NCBI GenBank assembly: GCA_963741985.1
Contig: CAVUKD010000005.1
Location: 1 to 64,000, forward strand
DNA length: 64,000 nucleotides
Source of the DNA: Cryomorpha sp963741985
Lineage (GTDB): Bacteria; Bacteroidota; Bacteroidia; Flavobacteriales_D; Cryomorphaceae
Reading direction: 5' to 3'
Every line of letters begins with the position of its first letter. The stretch's first letter is position 1. Of this stretch, positions 43,048 to 51,428 are shown piece by piece. The translations under genes and the position numbers were made by a program. Below the pieces are notes generated by a model. It saw only the letters and a list, made by a program, of their open reading frames with translations, was not told the DNA's origin and did no database searches.

Positions 43048-44259
43048 TCAGGTGTCTGTATTTTTTAAAATTACTGCATATCCTTGCCCGACTCCAATAC
43101 ACATGGTACAAAGCGCATATTTCTTGCCGGTTAGTTTTAATTCAAGCGCTGCAGAGTAAGTAATGCGTGCTCCAGTCATTCCCAAAGGATGACCTAATGC
43201 AATTGCACCGCCATTGGGGTTAAGTCGCGGGTCATCATCAGCGATTCCTAATGTGCGCGTTACCGCCAAACTCTGCGCTGCAAAAGCTTCATTCAGTTCG
43301 ATAATATTCATATCATCAAGAGAAAGTCCTGCACGCTTAAGGGCAATGTTTGTAGCATCTACTGGTCCGATCCCCATAATTCTCGGTTCGACTCCGGCCA
43401 CGCCACTGCTTACAATTCGCGCCATTGGTTTTAAGTTCATACCCTTTACAGCCACATCAGAAGCTATTAGCATTGCAGCGGCTCCATCGTTCAACCCGGA
43501 AGAGTTTCCGGCAGTGACAGATCCATCTTTCTTAAAAGCGGCACGTAGCTTTGCGAGTATTTCCGGACTTGTATTTCCTTTGATAAACTCATCGTTTTCG
43601 AAAATGATCGGATCTTTCTTTCGTTGCGGAATTTTGACCGGAACAATTTCCTTCGCCAGCCTGCCAGATTTTTGAGCTCTATTGGCTTTCATTTGGGACT
43701 GATATGCAAAAGCATCCTGGTCTTCGCGTGAAATAGAGTGCTGGGAAACTAGATTTTCAGCTGTTTGGCCCATGGCATCTGTTCCGTACAACTCTTCCAT
43801 TTTCGGATTGATAAAACGCCATCCAAAACTCGAATCATGCATTTCACTATTATTGCCAAACGGTACCGAAGCCTTCGAAATCACCCATGGACCCCGCGTC
43901 ATATTCTCAACACCTGATGCTATAAAGAGATCGCCTTCACCGGCGCGAATAGCGCGCATAGCGTGCACAGCAGCCGACATTCCCGAAGCGCAGAGCCTAT
44001 TGACGGTCTCGCCCGGAACAGAAAATGGAATTCCGGCAAGCAGGGAAGCCATCCGTGCCACATTCCTGTTGTCTTCGCCGGCTTGATTGGCACAACCCAT
44101 TATGACATCGTTGATTCCCGAAGGATTGATATTTGGATTTCTTTCCAGGAGTTCTTTTAAAACTAAGGCAGCCAAATCGTCCGTGCGAATGGTGCTCAAT
44201 GATCCCCGAAAGCTTCCAATCGGAGTTCGTATTCCGTCTATTATATACGCTTCTTTCAT
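43048..44259 (-). CDS. paaJ: Acetyl-CoA acyltransferase (thiolase) of the phenylacetate pathway, PaaJ/PcaF type
   Basis: 403 aa. Cleaves 3-oxoadipyl-CoA and 3-oxo-5,6-dehydrosuberyl-CoA with CoA. Catalytic Cys90 in NRLCASGMSA, GHPLG with His356, and CIGVGQG with Cys387. N-terminus RTPIGSFRGSLSTIRTDDLAA is the PcaF/PaaJ variant of the thiolase start. GENVENMTRGPW-like SGVENMTRGPW is present. The gene overlaps the upstream paaI by 4 bp (ATGA-type). Note that older nomenclature uses paaE for this thiolase and paaJ for the epoxidase subunit D. Assignment to PaaJ rests on position in the paa cluster; a general thiolase activity cannot be excluded. Confidence 0.88.
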   Translation of the reverse strand: MKEAYIIDGIRTPIGSFRGSLSTIRTDDLAALVLKELLERNPNINPSGINDVIMGCANQAGEDNRNVARMASLLAGIPFSVPGETVNRLCASGMSAAVHAMRAIRAGEGDLFIASGVENMTRGPWVISKASVPFGNNSEMHDSSFGWRFINPKMEELYGTDAMGQTAENLVSQHSISREDQDAFAYQSQMKANRAQKSGRLAKEIVPVKIPQRKKDPIIFENDEFIKGNTSPEILAKLRAAFKKDGSVTAGNSSGLNDGAAAMLIASDVAVKGMNLKPMARIVSSGVAGVEPRIMGIGPVDATNIALKRAGLSLDDMNIIELNEAFAAQSLAVTRTLGIADDDPRLNPNGGAIALGHPLGMTGARITYSAALELKLTGKKYALCTMCIGVGQGYAVILKNTDT

Positions 44260-44690
44260 GCTTCGTGACTCCAGATTTTTGAAGTTCGATATACGCTTCC
44301 GCTAAAAACGGCTACTTGCTCATCGTTTTGATTGGTCACTACTACCTGATAATGAGCAATTTTCTCTCCAATATTGTGCTGATGGGTTTCAGCTGTTAAA
44401 ACGTCCCCTGCCTTTATACCTACAAAATGGGTAATTGATGTATTGGTAGAAACTGATATTTGGCCGTGGCCATTACTGGCAAAAGCGAGCGCACTATCAG
44501 CCAGGCTGAAAGCAATTCCGCCGTGTGCAATTCCAAAACCATTGAGCATCTCTTCACGCACCGTCATCTTTATTTTCGCATATCCTTCCTCAACAACGAC
44601 CAGTTCGATGCCAAGCCATTTGCTAAAAGCGTCTTTTTCCATCATCTTTTCGACGATATCCCAAGCGGATAATCTACCTTTTTCAGCCAT
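44256..44690 (-). CDS. paaI: Hotdog-fold phenylacetate-pathway thioesterase PaaI
   Basis: 144 aa. Single hotdog domain: GFGIAHGGIAFSLADSALAFASN at about residues 50-72 contains the HGG active-site turn and the catalytic Asp, followed by SVSTNTSITHFVGIKAGDVLTAE. PaaI hydrolyses ring-hydroxylated phenylacetyl-CoA side products to free CoA. Stop at the start of the thiolase (4-bp overlap) and start adjacent to the paaH stop. KDAFSKWLGIE near the N-terminus is the family signature. Confidence 0.92.
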   Translation of the reverse strand: MAEKGRLSAWDIVEKMMEKDAFSKWLGIELVVVEEGYAKIKMTVREEMLNGFGIAHGGIAFSLADSALAFASNGHGQISVSTNTSITHFVGIKAGDVLTAETHQHNIGEKIAHYQVVVTNQNDEQVAVFSGSVYRTSKIWSHEA

Positions 44691-45887
44691 TTAATTATTC
44701 AAAATTAGTTCCGGATAAAATGATTTTTTTTCTTTGACCATCTTCTTCAGGAGAACGCTTGGTCTGTAGCGATCTTCTCCGTATAGCTCTTGGAGTTCCT
44801 GCATATCTTCGAGTACTTTTGGTATTCCTATCTCATCAGCCCACTGCAGGAGTCCTTTGGGATAGTTCACACCTTTGGTCATAGCAAGATCAATACCATC
44901 ACGTGTGGAAATGTTGAGATATAGTGCATCAATGGCTTCATTGATAAGCATCAGTAATATGCGATGTATTATTTTTTCGCCCAGTTCCTTATCCCGTGTC
45001 GGCTCTTTGTTCTCCGCACCTTCACGATAGTCGTAATAGCCGCGGTTGGTTTTCTTACCTAGCCATCCAGCTTCGACCATTCTCTTCTGTGTAAACGATG
45101 GCCTGTATCGCGGATCATAGAAGAATTCTTTGAAAACGGTTTGAGTAACTGCATAGTTTACATCATTTCCAATATAATCCATGAGTTCGAAAGGCCCCAT
45201 TCTAAATTTTCCTAGTTCTTTTACCGCCCAGTCTATTGTGGCTACATCTGCGATTCCTTCTTCGTAAATCCGCAATGCTTCACCATAGAAGGGTCTTGCG
45301 ACACGATTTACAATAAAACCCGGAGTGTCTTTGGCTGATACGGTTGTTTTTCCCCAAGAGTCAATCAGATTGCGTGCCTCCACGAGGGTGGTTCCGGAGG
45401 TTTGAACAGCGGGTACGATCTCAACCAAAGGCATCAATGGTGCCGGATTGAAAAAATGAATTCCAATAACTCTCTCAGGTTTGTTACAAGCTGCACAAAT
45501 ACTCGCAATACTTAGCGATGAAGTATTGGTAGCCAGAATGGTATCATCATCAACAATTAATTCTAAATGTCCGAAAAGATTCCGTTTTACATCGAGGTTT
45601 TCTATGATAGCTTCAATGACCAAATCCGATTCACTCAGATCTTCGATATTTTGGCAATACGAAATCCTTTTAAGCAATTCATCTGCATTATCGCGCGTGA
45701 TTCGTTTCTTGGTCACCAGACGGTCGAAAACTTTGATCAACGATTTATGTGATCTTTCGATGGATTCATTATTATTGTCGAATACCAGTACTTTATGTCC
45801 TGCGGTAGCTGCCACTTGTGCGATTCCGGTGCCCATGGCACCGCTACCAACCACACCAATTACGGATTCTTGATTAAATTTTGCCAT
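44691..45887 (-). CDS. paaH: 3-hydroxyacyl-CoA dehydrogenase PaaH
   Basis: 398 aa. NAD-binding GVVGSGAMGTGIAQVAATAGHKVLVFD (GxGxMG at about residues 12-19), ATNTSSLSIASI with the catalytic-loop Ser, and GIHFFNPAPLMPLVEIVP with the catalytic His. C-terminal helical domain SAKDTPGFIVNRVARPFYGEALRI is followed by a second helical repeat (TKGVNYPKGLLQWADEIG). Oxidises 3-hydroxyadipyl-CoA to 3-oxoadipyl-CoA. 3 bp after paaG stop, within the main cluster. Confidence 0.93.
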   Translation of the reverse strand: MAKFNQESVIGVVGSGAMGTGIAQVAATAGHKVLVFDNNNESIERSHKSLIKVFDRLVTKKRITRDNADELLKRISYCQNIEDLSESDLVIEAIIENLDVKRNLFGHLELIVDDDTILATNTSSLSIASICAACNKPERVIGIHFFNPAPLMPLVEIVPAVQTSGTTLVEARNLIDSWGKTTVSAKDTPGFIVNRVARPFYGEALRIYEEGIADVATIDWAVKELGKFRMGPFELMDYIGNDVNYAVTQTVFKEFFYDPRYRPSFTQKRMVEAGWLGKKTNRGYYDYREGAENKEPTRDKELGEKIIHRILLMLINEAIDALYLNISTRDGIDLAMTKGVNYPKGLLQWADEIGIPKVLEDMQELQELYGEDRYRPSVLLKKMVKEKKSFYPELILNN

Positions 45888-45890
45888 TTA

Positions 45891-46667
45891 TTATTTTCCT
45901 TTAAATTCAGGATTGCGCTTATTTAAAAAAGCGTTAACACCTTCGTTATAATCTTCTGTTATTCCGGCTTTTGTTTGCAATTGTTCTTCGAGGGCAAGCT
46001 GTGCCACCAGATCATTGTGCATGGATTTGTTCAATGCTTTTTTGGTATAAGCCAAACCCACCGTGGGCATTTTCGCAAGCTTTTCAGAAATGGAAGCCAT
46101 TTCTTGATCAAAATTCTCGTCATCCACCGCTTTATAAATCATGCCCATATTCTGTGCTTCTGAGGCAGCAACTTTATCACCAAGCATCATGAGCGCCGAA
46201 GCGCGCTGAAATCCTATAAGTCTTGGCAAAAAGAAAGTACCCCCACTATCCGGTATCAATCCAATTTTGCTAAAAGCCTGAATGAATGAAGCCGACTTTC
46301 GCGCTATTACAATATCGCAAGCGAGGGCTATATTCGCACCAGCTCCTGCTGCAACTCCATTAACAGCAGCAATAACTGGTTTATTCAAATTACGAATCTT
46401 TTCGATTATCGGATTATAATGATCGCGCACAATCGAGGTAAGTGGTGGCCCGTCGGGGTCTGTTACTTCTTTCAAATCCTGGCCTGCACAAAAAGCTTTT
46501 CCTTCGCCTGTCACGATTACACAGCGCACTTCAGGAGCATTATTGCATTTGTCAAGCGCTTGCTGAACTTCCACTGCCATCGTTCTATTAAAACTATTGA
46601 AAACAGTTGGCCGGTTTAGAGTGATTTTGGCAATCCCGTTTTGAATGTCGAATCGAATAGTTTCCAT
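45891..46667 (-). CDS. paaG: Enoyl-CoA hydratase/isomerase PaaG
   Basis: 258 aa, crotonase fold. KAFCAGQDLKEV at about residues 56-67 and AAVNGVAAGAGANIALACDIVIA at about 96-118 give the oxyanion hole; FSKIGLIPDSGGTFFLPRLIG supplies the acidic residue region. PaaG isomerises the ring 1,2-epoxide of phenylacetyl-CoA to an oxepin and shifts double bonds in later steps. The GAGANIA loop and the GLIPDSGGT Asp match PaaG rather than PaaF. TACCTTCGC element about 18 bp upstream suggests an internal promoter; 91 bp separate it from paaD. Confidence 0.9.
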   Translation of the reverse strand: METIRFDIQNGIAKITLNRPTVFNSFNRTMAVEVQQALDKCNNAPEVRCVIVTGEGKAFCAGQDLKEVTDPDGPPLTSIVRDHYNPIIEKIRNLNKPVIAAVNGVAAGAGANIALACDIVIARKSASFIQAFSKIGLIPDSGGTFFLPRLIGFQRASALMMLGDKVAASEAQNMGMIYKAVDDENFDQEMASISEKLAKMPTVGLAYTKKALNKSMHNDLVAQLALEEQLQTKAGITEDYNEGVNAFLNKRNPEFKGK

Positions 46668-46684
46668 ACATTAATTGCTTGTGT

Positions 46685-46693
46685 GGCGAAGGT
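46685..46693 (-). promoter_or_regulatory. -7 promoter element (TACCTTCGC) upstream of paaG
   Basis: Same nine bases as before the MFS gene at 26579. It sits in the largest gap of the paa cluster, so paaG-H-I-J-Y may also be transcribed separately. Confidence 0.4.
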
Positions 46694-46758
46694 AATAGAA
46701 TAGTTTTTTAAAAATAAATGGATTTGGTCAATCGTTCGAGGGAATGGACGATTGGCTG

Positions 46759-47241
46759 TTAAATACATTTAAAATAATCAAATGTCTCCAAGCAGTCATT
46801 GCATTTATAGAGCGCTTTGCAGGCCGTACTGCCAAATTGCGAAATAACTTCTGTATGATAACTCTTGCATTGCGGACAGCGTACTTTTTTTCCTTTTCCG
46901 GTAAGGAAACTCTTGTCACCGGTAGATTCTGCAGGCGGAGCAATGCCATATCTTTCAAGATTTTCCCGACCCTTTTCGGTGATCCAATCGGTAGTCCAAG
47001 CAGGTGAAATTTTGGTCTCGACGGAAGATTTAATGCCAGCCTCTTTCAGTATTTCTCGGATATCTGATTCAATTGTATCCATCGCGGGACAGCCGCTGTA
47101 AGTCGGGGTGATAGTTACACAAACAGTTCCATCGGGGTTGGTAATTATTTCACGTATTATTCCAAGTTCCACAACACTCAATACAGGGATCTCAGGATCT
47201 TTTACTTCCTCAAGCAGTTTATATATTTCTTCGGTTTTCAT
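46759..47241 (-). CDS. paaD: 1,2-phenylacetyl-CoA epoxidase maturation subunit PaaD
   Basis: 160 aa. The MIP18/PaaD domain is at residues 1-100: LLEEVKDPEIPVLSVVELGIIREI with the DPEIPV motif, and TPTYSGCPAMDTIESDIREIL with SGCPA. A C-terminal Cys-rich tail, VRCPQCKSYHTEVISQFGSTACKALYKCNDCLETFDYFKCI (Cys pairs at residues about 119-150), is typical of PaaD and binds metal, probably for Fe-S or diiron-centre assembly. 11 bp after paaC. Confidence 0.93.
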   Translation of the reverse strand: MKTEEIYKLLEEVKDPEIPVLSVVELGIIREIITNPDGTVCVTITPTYSGCPAMDTIESDIREILKEAGIKSSVETKISPAWTTDWITEKGRENLERYGIAPPAESTGDKSFLTGKGKKVRCPQCKSYHTEVISQFGSTACKALYKCNDCLETFDYFKCI

Positions 47242-47252
47242 ACCATATCATT

Positions 47253-48014
47253 CTACCATTTTGCTTCTGGCATCGATCGCGGTAGGTATTGCATTTCAGC
47301 AAGAATATAACCCAGATATTCAGTGTGATGCCCGTTGCGTCCACCCGTTGCCATGTACCCCATCGTATCGGGAATGGTAAGCGTCGCTTCTTGGATAGCC
47401 TGATGCACCTCTTTTTCCCACAACACCTTAATATCGTTAAGATTGGGAGCGATTCTATCCGTGATCAGCTTATCATCTACCTCGTTCATTTCGAATAGTT
47501 CTTGGGTAAAAGGCCAGAGATTATCGAGTGCCTCCTGCATCTTGTTGTGGCTTAATTCGGTGCCATCGCCCAAACGAAGCATCCAGTCCTTGCTCAAGCT
47601 ACGGTGATACGTTACTTCCTTAATACTTTTTGCCGCAAAAGCTTTCAAAAATTCGTTTTCACTATTGGTTAATGCCTGTAGAAAATGAAACTGAAAAACA
47701 TCAAATAGATACTGACGTACAATTGTTTGGGCAAAGTTTGAATTGTCTTGCTCAAGCAAAAGATTATTTTTAAAATCCTTTTCATCCCGGTGAAATGCCA
47801 GGTCGTCTTCCGATCTTCCTTGGCCTTCAATCTTTCCGGCTTCGGTGAGCAACATACGCGCTTGCCCCATTTGGTCAAGTGCTGTATTCGTAAGTGCAAT
47901 ATCTCCTTCGAGCTGATGCGCATGGCCGCACCATTCGCCGAGGCGCTGGCCAAGAATAAGCGCATTATCGCCCATACGAATCAGGTAATCAAAAAGTGCT
48001 TCGTTAGTGGTCAT
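47253..48014 (-). CDS. paaC: 1,2-phenylacetyl-CoA epoxidase structural subunit PaaC
   Basis: 253 aa, ferritin-like helical subunit that forms a heterodimer with PaaA. Features: MGDNALILGQRLGEWCGHAHQLEGDIALTNTALDQMGQARML (about residues 12-52) and the paired helices NSENEFLKAFAAKSIKEVTYHRSLSKDWMLRLGDGTELSHNKM (about 116-155). The EVTYH motif corresponds to one pseudo-diiron position. C-terminus GGRNGHHTEYLGYILAEMQYLPRSMP is strongly conserved in PaaC. Lies 2 bp downstream of paaB. Confidence 0.95.
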   Translation of the reverse strand: MTTNEALFDYLIRMGDNALILGQRLGEWCGHAHQLEGDIALTNTALDQMGQARMLLTEAGKIEGQGRSEDDLAFHRDEKDFKNNLLLEQDNSNFAQTIVRQYLFDVFQFHFLQALTNSENEFLKAFAAKSIKEVTYHRSLSKDWMLRLGDGTELSHNKMQEALDNLWPFTQELFEMNEVDDKLITDRIAPNLNDIKVLWEKEVHQAIQEATLTIPDTMGYMATGGRNGHHTEYLGYILAEMQYLPRSMPEAKW

Positions 48015-48016
48015 TT

Positions 48017-48322
48017 TTACAAATATTTTACTCCTTCAGGAACCGTATAAAAAGTGGGATGACGGTATGCTTTATCGTCGGCCGGATCAAAAAATGAACC
48101 CGAATCCTCTTCTGCATTTGCTGTAATCATGTTAGATGGAACCACCCAAATACTGATTCCTTCATTGCGGCGAGTGTAGACGTCGCGGGCATTACGGAGT
48201 GCCATTTCGCGGTCGTGAGCATGAACGCTTCCCGCATGCTTGTGAGGAATTCCAGGTTTCGATTGGATAAAAACTTCCCAAAGCATTCCCTGTTCACTCG
48301 TTTCCGGATTCTTGTTTTCCAT
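48017..48322 (-). CDS. paaB: 1,2-phenylacetyl-CoA epoxidase subunit PaaB
   Basis: 101 aa, small connecting subunit. WEVFIQSKPGIPHKHAGSVHAHDREMALRNARDVYTRR (about residues 15-52) is the classic PaaB block, with IWVVPSNMITA and YRHPTFYTVPEGVKYL at the end. Helps assemble the PaaAC oligomer. 26 bp after paaA and 2 bp before paaC. Confidence 0.95.
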   Translation of the reverse strand: MENKNPETSEQGMLWEVFIQSKPGIPHKHAGSVHAHDREMALRNARDVYTRRNEGISIWVVPSNMITANAEEDSGSFFDPADDKAYRHPTFYTVPEGVKYL

Positions 48323-48348
48323 AGGTCTTGTAACTTGTATTTTAAAAA

Positions 48349-49296
48349 TTAAGCAACTACTGTTTCCTGTTTAGCGCGTTGTTTTTTGGCATAAGCCGCT
48401 GCCGCTTCGCGCACCCATTTTCCTTCAGATTCAGCATTTTGTCTTGCTTTCATCCGTTTTTGGTTACAGGGTCCGTGCCCTTTAATAACCTGATAAAATT
48501 CTTCCCAGTTTATATCCCCGATTTCCCAATGTTCGGTTTCTTCATTGTATTTCAAATCGGGATCAGGAATGGTGAGCCCGGCGGCATGTGCCTGAGGAAC
48601 GGTTCGGTCTATAAATCGTTGTCGCACGGTATCGTTGCTTTCAACTTTTATTTTCCACTTCATTGTCTCCGCGCTGTTTTTGGAATCAGCATCGGAAGGG
48701 CCGAGCATTTGCATCGAAGGTCCCCACCACCGGTTGAGTGAATCCTGAGCCATTTGTTTTTGCTCCGGACTCCCGTGTGCCAATTGATAAATAATTTCGT
48801 ACCCCTGTCGATTGTGAAAGCTTTCTTCTTTGCAAATACGCACCATGGCACGGGAATACGGGCCGTAAGAACCGCGTGCAAGCATAGTTTGATTTACAAT
48901 TGCGGCTCCATCTACGAGCCAGCCAATTGCGCCAATATCTGCCCAGGTGAGTGTTGGATAGTTGAATATGCTCGAATATTTTGCTTTTCCCGAAAGGAGT
49001 TGATTTATCATTTCCTGTCGATCAATACCCAGCGTTTCAGCGGCACTGTATAGATATAGCCCGTGGCCGGCTTCATCCTGAACTTTCGCAAGCAAAACTG
49101 TTTTCCTGCGCAAGCTTGGTGCTCGCGTAATCCAATTTCCTTCAGGAAGCATCCCCACAATTTCGGAATGGGCATGTTGGGATATCATGCGAACTAATTG
49201 ACTGCGATACCGATCTGGCATCCACTCTTTAGGTTCTATTTTTTGTCCGCTGTCAATCTTCTCCTGAAAATGAACTTCCTGATCTGCATGTTCCAT
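48349..49296 (-). CDS. paaA: 1,2-phenylacetyl-CoA epoxidase catalytic subunit PaaA
   Basis: 315 aa, diiron monooxygenase alpha subunit. First iron-ligand helix DEAGH at residues 74-78 (EVQDEAGHG type), second EESFH at residues 157-161. Other family motifs: YPTLTWADIGAIGWLVDGAAI and RWWGPSMQMLGPSDADS. Inserts one O atom of O2 into the ring of phenylacetyl-CoA using electrons from PaaE. The C-terminal NWEEFYQVIKGHGPCNQKRM is typical. First gene of the paa cluster; a TTTG-N19-TAAATTTA promoter lies just upstream (49,323-49,353). Confidence 0.95.
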   Translation of the reverse strand: MEHADQEVHFQEKIDSGQKIEPKEWMPDRYRSQLVRMISQHAHSEIVGMLPEGNWITRAPSLRRKTVLLAKVQDEAGHGLYLYSAAETLGIDRQEMINQLLSGKAKYSSIFNYPTLTWADIGAIGWLVDGAAIVNQTMLARGSYGPYSRAMVRICKEESFHNRQGYEIIYQLAHGSPEQKQMAQDSLNRWWGPSMQMLGPSDADSKNSAETMKWKIKVESNDTVRQRFIDRTVPQAHAAGLTIPDPDLKYNEETEHWEIGDINWEEFYQVIKGHGPCNQKRMKARQNAESEGKWVREAAAAYAKKQRAKQETVVA

Positions 49297-49322
49297 GAAT
49301 TCTACGCTTTTAATGAGAGTTG

Positions 49323-49353
49323 TAAATTTAGGTGTTTATACCGTTTTAACAAA
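49323..49353 (-). promoter_or_regulatory. Promoter candidate of the paa cluster: TTTG-N19-TAAATTTA
   Basis: On the minus strand TTTG (complement 49,350-49,353), a 19-bp spacer and TAAATTTA (complement 49,323-49,330), one base off the -7 consensus. It ends 26 bp before the paaA start. No PaaR/PaaX-type regulator gene or clear operator palindrome is present in the window. Confidence 0.5.
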
Positions 49354-49379
49354 GAACTTAAGGGATTGTTAGCATTTCG

Positions 49380-51344
49380 TCATTTCGGTATGTAACCATT
49401 TGGAATGGGCTCGTACAGTCCGTAAATTATGGGGTTCCCTCTGCGAAGTGATATTTGGAAATTGTCGATGAAGAATTCCTGGAAGTTGTTATTCCATAAA
49501 AAACACTTGAAATCAATGTTTTTTGCATGAAGATCGATGTCCGATAGTTTTATGGAGTGGTGTACCCGAGTCCATATCGTCGGATACTGAGGATTCACAA
49601 AATTAATGGCTGCAGATGAGCCCCAATATATATTCTTTTCTTCTGAATCGAGCGTAGCAACCAATAGGAAATCAGCAGGCACTAATTCAGCACTCACATC
49701 TACGGAAATGTCGATAAAATTATTCTCATTGACCATAATAGAATCGAGGGGAATGGTGTATGAAATAGACCATTCATCCTGTTTTTTAACATGGTACGCA
49801 TGGTGTGGGCTGGCAAAAACAGTGTCCTCAACTTGGGAGGGAACAATATTTTGCCACCTATTTTGGGCGGGAGATTCGAAATCCAGTCTGGTAATTAATT
49901 GCTCGCTTCGTTTTGTTGATTTTGAAAAAAGATAGGTCGTGCCGGTAAAATAATTTTTCTGCCATATTAATTGCGAAAAATGATCTTTTATGATGGGAAC
50001 GATTGTTGGATCTATTGAAGAAATACAGCCCAGGTAGAGATAGTCTTTAATCTTTTCCGCTTCTTCAAGAAAAGCGATGAGTTCCGGTTTTCCTGAAAAG
50101 GAAAGAAGATCCACATAATTTGTATCGATTGATAGTTCAGAAGCATAATAATCCGTGATTTTGGCATCCGATAAAATGAGTGCTGCCAAATTGGGATGTT
50201 CTGATTTGGCATCTCTGTAATCCGTAAGAATATGTTCATTTTCGGATTGGTAGAAAATGCTGTAGTGATGTCTAACGAAAATCAACCCAACTGTGCCGAT
50301 GCTCAATATTAAAATAACCAAAATGAAGTTGGTGGCAGGCTTCTGCTTTCGGATATGGCCAAAAAGGACAAAGAACAAAAAAGGAGTGCTGAAAATGAGA
50401 ACAGAAAACTGAAGTACTGCGCTGTAATTAACGGAATACAAATACCCAATGATCAGCGGAGCCATGAAGAGTAGGCTAAAGAGAAGGAAACGCTTCGGTG
50501 CAAAATCAGCACGCTTGAATTTCCAAAATCCGAATAAAACCAGCGCGGCTACCATTAAATATTCGACTGAAAAGTAATTAAAAGTATATCTTAAATAGTC
50601 ACTTACGAAATAAGGGGTCGGTTTATGAAGCCAATCTTCTACACCGCCAATCTGAATCTGAAAAAGGAATATGGAAAAGTGGGGAAGGAAAAGTAGAAAA
50701 ATGGCCACGCCAGAAGCGATATATGCCCATCGATTTTTGGGTTTGACCCAGAATATTCCGATCAATCCAAGAATGAGTGCAAACAGCAGACTAAAATAAT
50801 GATTGTAAGCGCATAGAGCTGCATACAGAACAAATAAAATCCGGTTTCGCCAAATTTTCTTTTCCGGCTTTAGAATTAGGCCCGACCAAAAGTAAACCAT
50901 TGCCAAAACGAAAAAAAGTCCCGAGGCATAGGGTCTGGCAATTTGACTGTACATGACGGCTATTTGGCTTGAAGCCAAAAAAGCCGCTGAAATGAGGCCG
51001 ACGGATTCGTTAAACCAGATTTTCCCAATTTTGTACAGAAGCCATACTGATAGCAAACCCGAAATAAGAAAGGGGAGTTTTACCACCCAGGCTTTCGTGC
51101 CGAAAAGATGGGTATAGTAGTAAAGAAAAACCTGAATGCCAGCCGGATGTCCATCGATTCTTACACCTTTATTAATAAGTTCTCCGAAAGAATCAAATTG
51201 GGTTCGGAAAAGAGCGCTGAATTCGTCATGGGTAAACGGAATTTGTGTAAGGTGATAGAACCGTAAAATGGCCGCCGCCAAAAGAATGAGCCAAAGAATA
51301 TATTTGTTCTGAAATAATTTTTGCACCTTGTAGAATTCGATCAA
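49380..51344 (-). CDS. Glycosyltransferase family 39-type membrane protein with C-terminal extracytoplasmic domain
   Basis: 654 aa. About ten membrane helices in residues 15-365 and the GT39/ArnT-like luminal motif FTHDEFSALFRTQF (about residues 38-51, with the catalytic-type Asp-Glu pair DE). Loop PHFSIFLF follows. After about residue 395 the protein has a soluble part with a beta-sandwich, jelly-roll type region (about 490-650), the DFESPAQNRW and IDISVDVSAEL segments suggesting a carbohydrate-binding fold. It probably transfers a sugar from a polyprenyl-phosphate donor to an outer envelope acceptor. Single gene between paaA and a lipoprotein gene. Confidence 0.78.
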   Translation of the reverse strand: MIEFYKVQKLFQNKYILWLILLAAAILRFYHLTQIPFTHDEFSALFRTQFDSFGELINKGVRIDGHPAGIQVFLYYYTHLFGTKAWVVKLPFLISGLLSVWLLYKIGKIWFNESVGLISAAFLASSQIAVMYSQIARPYASGLFFVLAMVYFWSGLILKPEKKIWRNRILFVLYAALCAYNHYFSLLFALILGLIGIFWVKPKNRWAYIASGVAIFLLFLPHFSIFLFQIQIGGVEDWLHKPTPYFVSDYLRYTFNYFSVEYLMVAALVLFGFWKFKRADFAPKRFLLFSLLFMAPLIIGYLYSVNYSAVLQFSVLIFSTPFLFFVLFGHIRKQKPATNFILVILILSIGTVGLIFVRHHYSIFYQSENEHILTDYRDAKSEHPNLAALILSDAKITDYYASELSIDTNYVDLLSFSGKPELIAFLEEAEKIKDYLYLGCISSIDPTIVPIIKDHFSQLIWQKNYFTGTTYLFSKSTKRSEQLITRLDFESPAQNRWQNIVPSQVEDTVFASPHHAYHVKKQDEWSISYTIPLDSIMVNENNFIDISVDVSAELVPADFLLVATLDSEEKNIYWGSSAAINFVNPQYPTIWTRVHHSIKLSDIDLHAKNIDFKCFLWNNNFQEFFIDNFQISLRRGNPIIYGLYEPIPNGYIPK

Positions 51345-51374
51345 ATATAGGATTTAGGATGGAAAATAAAGGTG

Positions 51375-51406
51375 AAAAAAAAGGTGTCCCACTTTCGGAA
51401 CACCTT
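51375..51406 (-). terminator. Rho-independent terminator after the lipoprotein gene
   Basis: On the minus strand, AAGGTGTTCC-gaaagt-GGGACACCTT (with a small mismatch) followed by eight T. It lies 23 bp after the stop of the 51429-52358 gene. Confidence 0.85.
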
Positions 51407-51428
51407 GGAAGATTTATAAAATAAAGGG

